64,000 nucleotides of DNA, from contig CP136069.1 in assembly GCA_032622095.1 (NCBI GenBank), positions 104,934,278 through 104,998,277 of the forward strand. The letters run 5' to 3'. The stretch is from Siphonodentalium dalli. Lineage: Eukaryota > Mollusca > Scaphopoda > Gadilida > Siphonodentaliidae. The notes under the pieces were generated by a model. It did not search any database and was not told the DNA's origin. It was given only the letters and a program-made list of their open reading frames with translations. Within the stretch, counting starts at the first letter, position 1; each line of letters opens with the position of its first letter. Positions 47,292-59,000 of this stretch are shown here, piece after piece. The position numbers were made by a program, and so were the translations under genes.

Positions 47292-48904
47292 TAGTGTAGT
47301 GACTTTTTTGGAACGGACTGGCCAAAAGTGCCATTTTTTTATATTTTGTCAAGTTATGTGTGCTCTTTCAGAAAGTGAACTAGAAACAGGTTTCTGATCA
47401 ATATTAACCCTTGTTTCCAGTATAAATCCAAGATGGCGGCCAATTTCAATCATTATTTCACCCTGACGTTCCAACTGGTATAAAATTTGACGCGGATGCA
47501 TAATAAAGGCGTCATTCAACCTGTCATTGTCATATTTTGAAGATAGTAGCAAACCAGGCTGACCAAATTGGAAATTTATCACATTTTGTACCAAAAACAT
47601 GCAATTTTGTCATATAATCATTCTCGTTTTAATTATTTTGGAATAATAAACAGACAATTTCTCAAAAATGTTTCTGTGTAGATCAAAGGTTAAGGTCTTA
47701 GCATTTTTGGACATGTATACTCTAATCAAAACATACAATATCTAGGACACATTCTTAACCGTATTTTATAAATTTTTGATTATGTTATCCCTCACCCCAA
47801 AAATCATGAAATATTGTTTTTGTGATAAGCATCCGATAGAACATGGATGAGAATCTATAAAGGACACTATTTGATCACATTTCTAAATACTGCAATGGCA
47901 ATTACATACACAATGACCAAAGTTGAAATATAACATCTTTTTCGACAAAACATGCCATTTTGTAAGAAAATCCTCTTCATTTCAAATATTTTGGTCCAAT
48001 AAATGGTCATTTACTCGTAGAATATTTGCGATAGTTCACAATGTTTGGTCTTATATATTTTGGACATATATACTGAAAACGGTGAATACATTGTATGTGT
48101 TTAATATGTAACAACGTTTCAGAAAACTTGGTTTATGTTACCCCTCACCCCAAAAATCACGAAAATATGACTTGTTGTAAGGATTCAATAAATCTTTGGT
48201 TAAATCTTATAAAGTCAGTTTGTCGATCGCAATTCGTCATATATTATAATGTAACAATCTCATTGTCAGTATACTGTTGAAATTAACAATTGGATGCCTA
48301 ATAACAATTTATTTGATCATTTTAAATATGTTCAACCAATAGAATGGCAATATGCAATAATATACAATATGCGGTCTTAAAAGTTTCGAATGTACAACAC
48401 ATATAAGGGTATATACATGTAATGTTTTGGTGAAATAAAATAACAATAACAGAATCTATAATACCATTTATGGATATATTTGACCCAATATCATTGACTT
48501 ATGTAATCTAGCATTCAAGAGGGTGTATATATAGATATGCATTTCAGGTCACAACTTTAAATTTTCAATCAATACTACACACAAAGATGGCCTATCTTTG
48601 TTTATACTGTGTTCTTAAATTCACGTTTGTTATGTTATATAACTATAATGTTCACAGACTGATAATACCAGCCGATAGATAGCAACTCATAGATTGTCAT
48701 GTTATAATCACCGCTGAACAAATATTTTAAGCACACAATTACATCTACATAACTCTGTGTATGGTAAATCAGCGTTTTCAAATTAGCATTTGTTACAAGT
48801 TTGTGATTTGCAACAACACTTAATGAGTTCTGAGCACACAACTGTAGCTTGGCATGACAAGTGTACCACAATCATACCTGGTAGGTAGCTCGTTTCATAT
48901 GTCC
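47292..48904. repeat. Left arm of long inverted repeat
   Basis: Inverted, imperfect copy of 50313-52105. The right arm carries a few extra blocks (for example near 50340-50450 and 50550-50600). The innermost portion of the left arm corresponds to the decayed C-terminal coding region on the right. Confidence 0.8.
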
Positions 48905-49420
48905 CACACCACATATATATGACAGTAACACTTCTTAGTCTGAAGTGTAGAAACGTCATTAGTGACTGGGCTTAATCATTAAAAGTAGATACTATATCGC
49001 AGGTACAATCATATCCACAAGAACGCCTCCATCAAATATCTTGCACTGAACATTTTTAGGTGGGTCCGATATATCTCCAATTACTTCCCGGATACATCCC
49101 AGCAAATCAGATTGTGTCCCCTTGAATTTATTTCCCGTTGATAAGGCGGGGGAAATAGCCGACTCTCGTGAGAGAAAAACACGTCTGGTTCGGGGAGTTC
49201 TAGCCATCTCGTGATTGTTGATGAGCTCTCTGTTAAACCTATCAACCCTCCCATTTCCTTTCAATTTGATGTTCTCCTGTTCTTGCACTTGATCGTTTGG
49301 AATAGCGGAGAAGCGATTTCGGGTTTTTTGAACTGCCCAAATGTTGTTCGAACACACTATTACAAGAAATAAAATATTGGAAGTACGTGCAAGATATTTG
49401 ATGAAGGCGTTCTTGTGCAT
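48780..49420 (-). pseudogene. Decayed transposon-borne gene, minus-strand copy (internally deleted)
   Basis: Open on the minus strand from 49420 to 48992 (142 aa). The last residues, 'KIFDGGVLVDMIVPAI', resemble a conserved 'DG-hydrophobic-M-P' segment of a protein family I know from unannotated invertebrate transposon-like genes. Downstream (48991-48931) it continues, now with stops, into sequence that is the inverted copy of about 49430-49510. It then jumps to the C-terminal Cys-rich region embedded in the left arm. Relative to the plus-strand copy, the central 'VWDRYFEG' to 'DTDV' region is missing. Confidence 0.55.
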
Positions 49421-49429
49421 ATAATTGTG

Positions 49430-50570
49430 CCTGCGATAGGATCTACATGTACTTTTAATTATTACACAGTCACCAATGAAGTTTCTACTCTACAAACTAA
49501 GAAGTGTTAATGTCATGTGTGTTGTGTGGGATAGGTATTTTGAAGGCAGCACAAAAGGCAACACTAATGAGAATCGTGGTATAGGTCTTGGACGAAAAGT
49601 TGGTGACCAAACTAAGATTCCAAAAATATGGAACGACTTCCTCCGTCATTCTGACAATAAGCTTGAACTTTTTGTATTCCTGACAAGTAATGCGTCAGAA
49701 CATGATGATAAAGTGTTAAACATGACAAAATGTACATCAAGTCTCAAAATAGCAAATTCTTCCTAGTAAATCTTGAGAAACTGTTGTCAGGAGGAAGCTG
49801 ATATTAGAATTGTGCCGCACATTATCCATGCGCTTTCTTGTGGGCTGACGACCATCCGTGTTCGGATTGTTGACACAGATGTCCGTGTAATGGTCATCCG
49901 TCTCTTTTCAAAGTTTACGGATGCTAACAGTGGTGGTGATACATGTGTTTCTCTAGGAACAGGCAAAACTAAAACATTGTACCATGACAACAGCACATTT
50001 TCCGCTCTGGGCGAAGACAATTGTTATCACTACCCAATTTTCATTCGATATCTGGTGTTGATACCACTTTGTTCTTCCATATAAAGGGCAGAAAAGGTTT
50101 CTGGATAGCATGGAAATATTATCCCGTTATCACAGTTACATGTACATTTCTTCTATAGGCGAATCAACCTTTTATTCAACTAGATTCGTCCTCATATATT
50201 TTCAAAGAACTCGAACGTTTCCTTACCATTAATTATAATAAAGGTTGTCAAAAGTTGCTGATAACGAGGCATATGAAGAGAATTCTCCAAAACTTGTCGC
50301 TCAAAAGGGGCCCTAATACAGCATATGAAATGAGCCATATAGCAGGCAGGATTGTGGTACACTTGTCATGACATAACAATTCCAATACATGGCCCGCATG
50401 ACTGGGAATGGACAGTTGGATGTAAACCATTGCAGACTATACATTACCAGAAGCTGCAGCTGTGTGTTCAGAACTCATCAAGTGTTGTTGCAAATCCCAA
50501 ACTTGTAACAGGTGCAAATGTGCAATAGCTGATTTACCGTGCACATAATTATGCAGTTGTAATTGTGATA
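49430..50570 (+). pseudogene. Decayed transposon-borne gene, plus-strand copy (5' truncated)
   Basis: Pieces in order: 'TFNYYTVTNE' (about 49450), 'VVWDRYFEGSTKG' (about 49520-49560), 'RGIGLGRKV' and 'IWNDFLRH', two consecutive in-frame stops (49764-49769), 'EEADIRI' (about 49790), 'IVDTDVRVMVI' (about 49865-49900), then after a frame change 'GVDTTLFFHIKGRKGFWIAW' (about 50050-50110), and a Cys-rich tail 'CCCKSQTCNRCKCAIADLPC' (about 50480-50540) with another stop. This order matches a widespread, mostly unnamed invertebrate family. The EAD...DTDV spacing resembles the acidic motifs of FEN/XPG-type nucleases; that link is inference from memory of the motif. Not functional as it stands. Confidence 0.55.
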
Positions 50571-52105
50571 TTAAGAATGCCTAAAATATTTGTTCAATGT
50601 ATCAACATGGTCACCGGTGATTATAACATGACAATCTATGAGTTGCTATATATCCGCTGGTATGATCAGACTGTGTACATTATAGTTATACAGGTACAAC
50701 ATAACAAACGTGAATTTAAGAACAGAGTATAAACAAAGATAGACCATCTTTATGTTATGTGTATTATTGATAGACAAATTAAAGTTGTGATCTGAACTAC
50801 ATGTCTGTATATACCCCCTCTTGTATGCTACATTTGTAGATTATATAAGTCAACACTTTAAATTATTTATGGTATTCATAGATTTTTAGAATTGTATTCT
50901 ATTTCACCAAGACATGACATGTATACACCTTTAAATGTGTTGTATTCGACAGTCATTTTCGAAACTTTCAAGGCCGCGTGTGGTATACGATCTTGGAAAA
51001 TGTTTGAGAAATTGCTCATATATTGGTTGAAAATATTTGAAATGATGGTTATTTTACCATATAATATAGCTGTTATTAGGCATACAATTGTAAATTTAAA
51101 CAGTATACTGTCAATGAGATTGTTACATAACAATATATGACTAATTGTCATCGACAAACTCACTTTATAAGATTTAACCAAAGATTTATTGAATCTTTAC
51201 AACCAAGTCACATTTTCGTGATTTTTGGGGTGAGGGGCAACATAAACCAAATTTTCTGAAACATTGTTACATATTAACCACAGAAAATGTATTCAATGTT
51301 TTCAGTATATATGTCCAAAACATATAAGACCAAGTATTTTGAACTATCGCAAATAGCCTATGTGTAAATGACCATTTATTGGACCAAAATATTTGAAATG
51401 ACGAGGATTTTCTTACCAAATTGCATATTTTAGTCGAAAAATTTGTAAATTTTGACTTTGGTCATTGTGTATGTAATTGCAATTACAGTATTTAGAAATG
51501 TGATTGAATAGTGTCCTTTATAGATTCTCATCCATGTTCTATCGGATGTTTTTCACAAAAACAAAATTTCATGATTTTTGGGGTGAGGGGTAACATAATC
51601 CAAAATGTCTAAAATGTGGTTACGAATTTGTCCTAGATGTTGTATATTTTGTTTGCAGTATACATTTCTGAAAATTTTAAGATCTTAACCATTGATCTAT
51701 ACTGAAACAGTTTTGAGAAATTGTCTGTTTATTATTCCTAAATAATTGAAACGAGAATGATTTTATGACTAAATTTCATGCTTTTGGTCCAAAAATTGAT
51801 AATTTTCAAATTTATTCAGCCTGGATTGCTAATATCTTCAAAATATATCAATGCCGGATGGAATGACGCCTTTATTATGCATGTGCCTTAAATTGTATAC
51901 CAGTTGGAACGCCATGGTGAAATAATGATTGAATTTGGCCGCCATCTTGGATTTATACTGGAAACAAGGGTTAATATTGACCAGAAACCTGTTTCTAGTT
52001 CACTTTCTGAAAGAGCACACCTAACTTGACATAATATAAAAAAAATGGCACTTTTGGCCAGGCCGTTCCAATATGACAAAATTTTGTCGCTAAGTCACTA
52101 CACTA
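50313..52105. repeat. Right arm of long inverted repeat
   Basis: Pairs with 47292-48904. The outer ~200 bp are highly similar between the arms ('gcacttttggcca', 'ctttcagaaagtgaactagaaa' region, 'ttaatattgacc'). Confidence 0.8.
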
Positions 52106-52125
52106 TAAGGTCTGAAGTATGCATG

Positions 52126-54257
52126 GTTGTAACTAAATAAATACTTCAATAGTTGTGGAACGGATTAATCGAGATAAACAAAATTACGATCGAAAAGGTG
52201 AGCCACTACTTATATTCCATGACTTTTTAAAGTTATATATATAGTAGGAATTATTATGGTTACGGCTAGAGCATGGTTATGCTTATAGAAATATTTAGTA
52301 TTGGGACATGGTACGGGTTGTCGATAGGTATGGTTATGATTAAGATTTGAGTTATGGGAAAGGTAATGATTGAGAGGGGATTTGGATTGGAATATATATG
52401 ATAATTATATGGAAGTATCAAACTTCCAATAGGAAGTTTAAAAATTCTAGTTATTATTATTCTTATACTGGAATTTTTTGCAACCCTTATTACTCGAAAA
52501 GTACCAGGAGTAGCATATTAAAACTTGGCACGTATCTTGGGGTCAAAGAGTTGTATGCCATCGTCGCATAAAGAATATTGTCCGCGTTTTCCCCGAGGAG
52601 TTATCTCCCTTTATCTGAAAAAATGTCATTTTATTATCTCGGAAATTATAAGGAGCAGAGCATCGAAAATTGGACCGTATGCACACCTCGATATGCCCTA
52701 CTGCCCACGGGCATCAAAACTTGTGTCCGCGCTTTCCCTGAGGAGTTACGGCCCATAGTTGGCAAACCTCTATTTGATTGTACTCTGTTGTCCTCTTGTA
52801 TCATTCCAGATAACTGCATGTGGTTTTCATAGTCGTGTTGACAGTTGTCAGTTTAGTCAGAGAAGGAAAATTTGACAGGGTCGGACATATATTTTGACAC
52901 TGGGGTGGGGGGCAAGATTTTCGCAAAATAAATTTTTTATTGACATTCATCTATTTAAGTTTATGTATTTCCCGAACGAAAACAAACCCATACCGGAAAG
53001 GATTTTTGAAATCCGAGAAGAAATGCAAGAGTTACGGGCCCTCAAAGTTTGCAATTTGAGCCCATGTGCTTGTGTACACATCTCCTCCGAAGATTCATAT
53101 TATGCTACACGCGAAACGGAGATGACTTTTGGGAAATCCAGAGTCCAAAACGGATCCAAATCGACCTGTTCCAGAAAAGTCGTTCATTTTGTTTTCACTT
53201 TTTGAAAAAGACTCCAATATTTCAACCAAAACTTTTGGACTTAGAACATTATTTTTTTCTCAGTCAAGTGAAAAGAGCTCTTCAAAATAATTCCGCTTAT
53301 ATATATAATATATATTATCTATATATACACCAAAAATTTGTCACTCCCCTCTCTCCTTCCTCCGGCTCCCCCATCCTCCGTGGGATGGAACCTACCTCCG
53401 ATTCGAATACACCCGTCTTGCCGCGGGCCAGTCTCATTCCTCTCCAGAGAACTGATAGAACGCCCGTCGAATTCCAACAATCATTTCCAGAGTGCTATAT
53501 TGGTATGAGTTCATATCGGAGCCGTTATAAAGCAAATAACTTGGATTTTAATATAAACCCACCTATTCGTAAATTGTGTAGCCCATGGTGTGTGGTAAAT
53601 TATCATTTTATCGTGTATAGTGTGTCATGAGCTATCTGCGTGCGTGCATTTCACTTTTGTATTTTCTTTCGCATCTTCAACGCACTGCATATCATATACA
53701 ACCAAACAAAATACAATCATTACATTAATTTGATCACACAAGACTTCGTTATATGGTGTATATTTCTACTAACGTAATGACGACGTATAGCCAATTATTC
53801 CATTTGCGATAACAACGATAAACACATAGAAACATGCAAACATCATCAGTTTCGTAAGATCAATTTGTATATTGTTATAAACCGTAGTATACTGCTGATA
53901 GACATTCAATTCTTTCCGTGAGTATATGTCTGCCGAATTGGAAATGACTCCTTTTATACTTTCGCAAACTAAAACACCACTGATAGTTTCGTACTCCGTC
54001 ATTTAAGTCTTGTCAAAAAAGCAAACGTGAAACAACCGCTCATTATTCCTACCATAAAGGAATCTACTTATAGAGAACGCTCTTTTCTGTTCGATTACGT
54101 TCAAACTATTTGTGTGTTGTTGTTAATCACTCATTATATTCTTCGGACCGAACGTTCATTAAGCGCGCTTCATGTTATATATGCGAAAACCGACCCACGT
54201 GTTTATTGTTTTATATCCGATTCAATAACACATCGACTTTTATATTCTAGTTGTTTA
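52126..54257. other. Block copy 2 continuing after the DNA transposon
   Basis: Counterpart of 24700-25610 plus 31889-33081. Contains the hairpin-CTAG terminus (52410-52450), the partial monomer (52451 on) and the empty LINE-B target (about 52966-53028). No gene seen. Confidence 0.75.
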
Positions 54258-54365
54258 TCGAATATAAAAAGCATCTTTACATTATCTTTAGTTTGGTATT
54301 ATTCGTATTTGATGATTAAAATACACCAAAACATGTTAAAAATAAAAAATAAAAAAAGATAATTT

Positions 54366-54442
54366 GACGGGATTCGAACTCACGTCGCAATAAAACACAA
54401 ACTGAAGGTTTGACGCTTTCACCACTCAGCTACGCACTGCGC
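54366..54442 (-). repeat. tRNA-like sequence, block copy 2, unit 1
   Basis: Same A-box/B-box-bearing segment as in copy 1, with a change in the A-box flank ('gacgctttc'). Confidence 0.5.
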
Positions 54443-54636
54443 CGTTAATTTATAAGAAAATATATTAGTATTAAATATATAGGCATATAACTGTGTATAA
54501 TTAAACTTTATATCCAAACTGATTGAAATCGAATATAAAAAGCATCTTTACATTATCTTTAGTTTGGTATTATTCGTATTTGATGATTAAAATACACCAA
54601 AACATGTTAAAAATAAAAAATAAAAAAAGATAATTT

Positions 54637-54713
54637 GACGGGATTCGAACTCACGTCGCAATAAAACACAAACTGAAGGTTTGACGCTCTCACCACTCGG
54701 CTACGCACTGCGC
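54637..54713 (-). repeat. tRNA-like sequence, block copy 2, unit 2
   Basis: As above; shares 'ctcggct' with the third unit of copy 1, so these two are likely the positional counterparts. Confidence 0.5.
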
Positions 54714-55099
54714 CGTTAATTTATAAGAAAATATATTAGTATTAAATATATAGGCATATAACTGTGTATATTTAAACTTTATATCCAAACTGATTGAAAT
54801 GCGTGACTATATATATATACCCCTTTCCGCTATACGGGGAACAGGAAAATGCACATATTCTTCCCACCAAATCCAAAAGGGCTAATTAAAGAGCAAGGTA
54901 ATGCGTAGCAGGTACATTTGGATATTCTATTCACGCCCCCCCCCCCAAATCTTGACCGCTATACTTCAAATTCAAACATCGAGATAATTTTTTTTGACGA
55001 GTACATCTGATAGCTAGTGTTCACGCGCATCTAGAGCGCAATTTTCTAATTTTCAGATGGAACGGTTTACTCGTGACAACGCTATATATCATAAATATG

Positions 55100-55590
55100 T
55101 ATACTTCTGCAGTCTATCACTAGCCGATTTTTAGCCCCAAATCCAAACGGGCCGATGTAGGAGCGAGTTTAATGCGGTGGTACCAAAGCCGGTATACTGT
55201 AGGTATGACTCTAAAATTTGACCTCTCTAGTATAAACGCAACCTGCTCAAGGGAGTGTTTGTGTCGAGTGGGTTCAGATTTGGAAAATTCCACCGAAGAT
55301 CAAATGGGCAAAATTACTCCGAAAATCATATATCGAGATAAAAACTTTTCGATGAGTGGATGTGATAAGTAGTATATAAACGCAAGATTAGTACACTTTT
55401 TAATGATTTATATTGAACGGTTTAACCCTGGTAGCGTATAATGTTGTGACGGGTGATATATATTACTCAAATTCAAACCCTCTCTTCATGACGCAAATTC
55501 AAACGGACTTAGCAAGAAGCAAGGCAAATGCATGAATATGCTCACCGGTATACTATATAGGTATGTCCGCTCTACTGTAAAAGTAACCTA
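55100..55590. other. Degenerate non-coding stretch
   Basis: Resembles 34913-35280 at reduced identity. No gene seen. Confidence 0.45.
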
Positions 55591-55995
55591 TTGTCACGAT
55601 TTGACCTGTCCAAAACACTCCCCGGACAAAAGTTTTCCTAGGTATAAAATTTCGTCGAAATCCGATCGTTTTACTCGATTTGACCCTGAACTTACCATTT
55701 CGAATGTCACTGTCAGGTCGGGGTCACGACTTGACCCGCCCAAAAGACTCCCCGGACAAAAGTACCCATAGGTATCTAATTTCGTGGAAATCCGTGTTTT
55801 ACCCGATTTGACCTTCGATTGTCCTTTTTGAAGACAAATGTCAGGTCGGACGTCACGATTCGACCCGTCCAAAACACCCCCTGGACAAAAGTACCCACAT
55901 TTATCAGATTTCGTCAAAATCCGTCCAGCAGTTTTCCCGGCCATAGCTGACATACAAACAAACAGACAGACAGAAGTACCAAAATATATATTAAA
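55590..55995 (-). repeat. ~120-bp direct repeats, inverted relative to 34474-34912
   Basis: Three degenerate units containing 'actccccggacaaaagt', 'aatttcgt', 'aaatccg' and 'gatttgacc', then 'cggccatagctgacatac', CAAA/CAGA repeats and 'aaactagcagg'. Read on the minus strand this is the same module as at 34474-34912, but with the CTAG at the opposite end relative to the repeats. Two independent insertions of one family are more likely than a simple inversion. Confidence 0.6.
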
Positions 55996-56058
55996 CTAGC
56001 AGGTTAGCCCGCCACCGGCGGCTTGTCCGAAACATGACATTTATATATATTTTTTTTA

Positions 56059-56350
56059 AATTTGTACCCGGTAGCTCCACCAGTTTCCGAGATCTGGTCT
56101 GCGCATGACAATTTGTACCCGGCGCAAGATACATTCACATGCCAAATTTCAAGTCGATAGCTCCACCCGTTTCCGAGATCTCGTCTGCGCATGCGCTGCA
56201 CGGGCGTCGTACGGGCTCGGCGACCCGATAATATTTGTACCCGGCGCAAGATACATTCACATAGCAAATTTCAAGTCGATAGCTCCACCCGTTTCCGAGA
56301 TCTCGTCTGCGCATGCGCGAAGCGGGCGTCGCACGGGCTCGCCAATACGA
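56059..56350. repeat. ~122-bp tandem repeat (two full units plus a partial)
   Basis: Units contain 'tacccggcgcaagatacatt', 'aaatttcaagtcgatagc', 'ccgtttccgagatctcgt' and 'ctgcgcatgcgc'. GC-rich compared with its surroundings. The partial unit begins near 56066. Open frames on both strands follow the repeat period and are not treated as genes. Confidence 0.75.
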
Positions 56351-56657
56351 CAACGACCACCGCCTGGTCAAACTACACACACTTACCAAGTTTCGTCCTG
56401 ATCGGTCGAGAATCGTAGATTTGTATGAAGTACAACACACACACAAACATAAATATATAAGAGAGATATGTAAATTAGATAGATTGTATCAAAATATATA
56501 GGAGAGATATGTAAATGATCTACACACCATTACTGGTGTTTGTGAAAGTTTAGTGGGGTATATCAATACTCATTCACGATCATATCATTGAGGTCCGGAG
56601 GGTGTGGGCTATCTCTCGAATACAAGGAGTTCTCAAAATATATAGAAGAGATTAAGA

Positions 56658-56801
56658 AATGTCAATGCAAGTCCACCATCGGATCGTAAGGCACCAATAT
56701 GCATTCGCATGAAGAGGAACACATATATACGCATAACACTCACATGGGATGGGATGGAATACCATGGAAGTATATCTGATTCCATGGAATCTGACCTCTA
56801 G
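56658..56801 (+). repeat. Shared 3' terminal segment ending hairpin-CTAG (copy 2)
   Basis: Counterpart of 35519-35663, with GATTCCATGGAATC at 56778-56791 and CTAG at 56798-56801 followed by T. Directly followed by the 5' palindrome of the next element. Confidence 0.7.
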
Positions 56802-57169
56802 TTATACTTCAATGTGTTAACATTGAAGTATATTGTAATTCTTATTTTTATTTTTTTTTATTATTATTATTATTATTATAAAACACCTTTAATCTCAGAA
56901 ACCGCCAGGTCGATTGATTTGATATTTCCTACACATATACATACACGAAAAGTTAGTTTTATGCACTTACCGCTATTTTTGTATGACCTTGACCTTTGCA
57001 CTAAACGCTCTTCATGTGTATTACTGATGTGCACGTATCTCCTCCGGAACGGCTTGAGATATCGAGTTCGGACTTGCATTATTAGTTTCCTCTCATCATG
57101 TTCTACAAACACGAGAAAAATGGTATGGATAGCGCTTCCTGTTCGAAAGTTCGGTATGGTCAAACGCTC

Positions 57170-57800
57170 TTTAAAAAACTTTTTTCTTCTGAATTTGACC
57201 AAATTCATAGGACGGATTCGGTAGTCCGAACTGAAGACAACGCCGTAAAAACTAGCGCAATCGACCACAAAATGACGTCACAGCACCCGATTCAAATTTT
57301 GACTTTTGGGTATCCTGCAAGGTGCAAACCTTGCCCTGATTTCTTTGAAAAAGGCGAATAGATCCAAAACGACTCTACCGATTGCCTTGATTTTTTGTAC
57401 TAACATAGCTCCCGTCCTTGGCTATTGACTGGACTGGGTGCGGAGTTCTTCCGACCATGACCTTGGACGAAGAATCGGTTAACGCTCTTTGAAAAACTAT
57501 TTTCTTCTGAATTTGACCAAATTCATAGGGCGGCATCGCTAATCCGAACTGAAGACAACGCCGTAATTTAGCACAATCGTAAATTAGCACAATCGATCAA
57601 AAACTGACGTCACAGCACCCGATTCAAATTTTGACTTTTGGGTATCCTGCAAGGTGGGCGCCTTGTCCTGATTTCTTTGAAAAAGGCGAATAGATCCAAA
57701 ACGACTCTACCGATTGCCTTGATTTTACATACTTACATAGCTCCCGTCCTTGGCTATTGACTGGACAGGGTGTGGAGTTCGTCCGACCTTGACCTTGGCA
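57170..57800 (+). repeat. Tandem ~332-bp module, two copies
   Basis: 'tgacgtcacagcacccgatt' occurs at 57273 and 57605. Each copy then runs through 'gacttttgggtatcctgcaa', 'ttgaaaaaggcgaatagatc' and 'cttggctattgactgga'. A third copy lies near the other end of the same element (about 61166-61430). Confidence 0.75.
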
Positions 57801-58539
57801 TAAAACGCTCTTCATGTTGATTACTGTTGTGTGAGTATCTCCTTCGGAACGGATAGAGATAGAAAGACGGGACAACTTCGATTGTGTAGGGTAACTAATG
57901 CTTTCGAAGTGGGCGCATTTTAGTATAGCCCCGATGTGCAAAAAAAAAAGCTCGGTAGGTGTCGAAAATTTGATGTCGTTATTTTAAGAAATTTTGCATT
58001 TTCCTAGGAATTTGTTCTAACTTTATACCTATGGTCTATTGGATACGCTGATCTTGAATATCTGAAAATCCCAGTTTTAGCAGTGTTTGTGCTATACTGT
58101 TTTCGTTGTATGCACAGGACGGCTAGAGATACCGAGTTCGGACTTTTTTCATTAGATGCTCCAGTGTGTGTTACACACAACATAAAAATGGTTGTGTTCG
58201 CACTTCTGGTTCAAAAGATCGGTTTGGTCGAATATTAAAACAACGCTCTTTATACGGTAACCAGAACGGCTTGCGATATCGTGACCGGAGTTTTTCCATT
58301 ATGTGCAGCTAACGCTTCGCTGTACAACGATATGGAAAGGTCATATATATAACTTCCGGTTTGAGAGAAAAGGCGTGTGGGTATGTATGTCAATTGTTTT
58401 ATGACGCAGATTTTTATGAAATTTGGGGTGCGATGTGTGGTCGCAATTTTGAGTACGATGCCGCAATTGTTTTCGAAATCGCTCCATAAATGGCTGAATT
58501 ATGCGCTATTCAAAATGTTCATATACAGAGCATTCATTG

Positions 58540-59000
58540 TAAACGTTATTTCGAAACAGTAAGCCTGTGCGGTTGTCATCAACATTTCAACTGCATAGAT
58601 TTCCATGCGCAGTAAAAAGTCGCATTGTCGTTTTTCATTTTCTGTGTGTCCGTGGACTTGATGCAAGAAAATGTAAATGCTGTCATACATTTGCAAGGGT
58701 TTCCCAGTCATTAACGTGAGTATGGCTGGCAGGATTGTCATCAAACTTTCCATTGCATAGATGTTCATGCGCAGTGCAATGTCGCATTGCCGTTTCTCAT
58801 TGTCTGCGTGTCCGTACTTGATAAATGGCGGAGTTAAGCCATATTCAAAATGTTCATATAGATAACATTCATTGTAAACGTTATTCCGAAACAGTTTGGC
58901 TGGTCCGATTACCATAAAACTGTCCATTGCATAGAACTCCACGCGCAGTGCGAAGTCGCATTGCCCTTTTCCATTGTCCTTGTATGTCCATGACTTTCAT
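58540..59000. repeat. Degenerate ~180-bp direct repeats, about three copies
   Basis: Recurring 'gcatagatttccatgcgcag', 'aagtcgcattgcc', 'tttctcattgtc' and 'gtaaacgttatt' at roughly 180-bp spacing. The minus strand is open for 147 codons across them, with repeated sequence, so I regard it as incidental. Confidence 0.6.

Larger units (their letters stand above)
47292..52105. mobile_element. 4.8-kb DNA transposon organised as an inverted dimer, TAA target duplication
   Basis: The ends are TAGTGTAGTGAC and its inverted complement GTCACTACACTA. Flanking TAA (47289-47291 and 52106-52108) collapses to one TAA in the paralogous site at about 24695-24700, so insertion with a 3-bp duplication is supported. 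Imperfect inverted arms are very long (about 47292-48904 and 50313-52105). Landmarks pair along their length, for example 'ccccaaaaatcatgaaat' with its complement, and 'ataaaggcgtcatt'. TWA duplications are typical of PIF/Harbinger elements, but the terminal bases do not let me assign a superfamily. Inside are two decayed gene copies facing away from each other. Confidence 0.85.
54258..54945. repeat. Tandem repeat, two copies (about 272 and 410 bp) with tRNA-like core
   Basis: Counterpart of 33082-34310. The first copy lacks the GGGGAACGGG/C-run part and joins directly to the second at about 54529. tRNA-like segments on the minus strand lie at 54366-54442 and 54637-54713. Confidence 0.8.
43966..56801 (+). 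repeat. Composite segmental duplication, copy 2
   Basis: Collinear with 12565-35663 minus the insertions there. Starts at the same satellite breakpoint and ends at the same hairpin-CTAG terminus. Its own unique insertion is the 4.8-kb DNA transposon at 47292-52105. It provides the unoccupied version of all three LINE sites. Confidence 0.88.

Noticed and set aside
48992-49420. Standalone 142-aa minus-strand gene
   Set aside because: Its C-terminal residues and downstream sequence match the missing upstream part of the plus-strand pseudogene, so it is half of the inverted-dimer transposon.
47292-52105. CACTA/EnSpm assignment from CACTA at the right end
   Set aside because: CACTA elements begin CACTA and end TAGTG. 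Here the order is the reverse (TAGTG...CACTA). The 3-bp TAA duplication fits other superfamilies better.
58499-58942. 147-aa minus-strand frame
   Set aside because: Spans ~180-bp degenerate direct repeats and its sequence is internally repetitive, with no protein family recognised.
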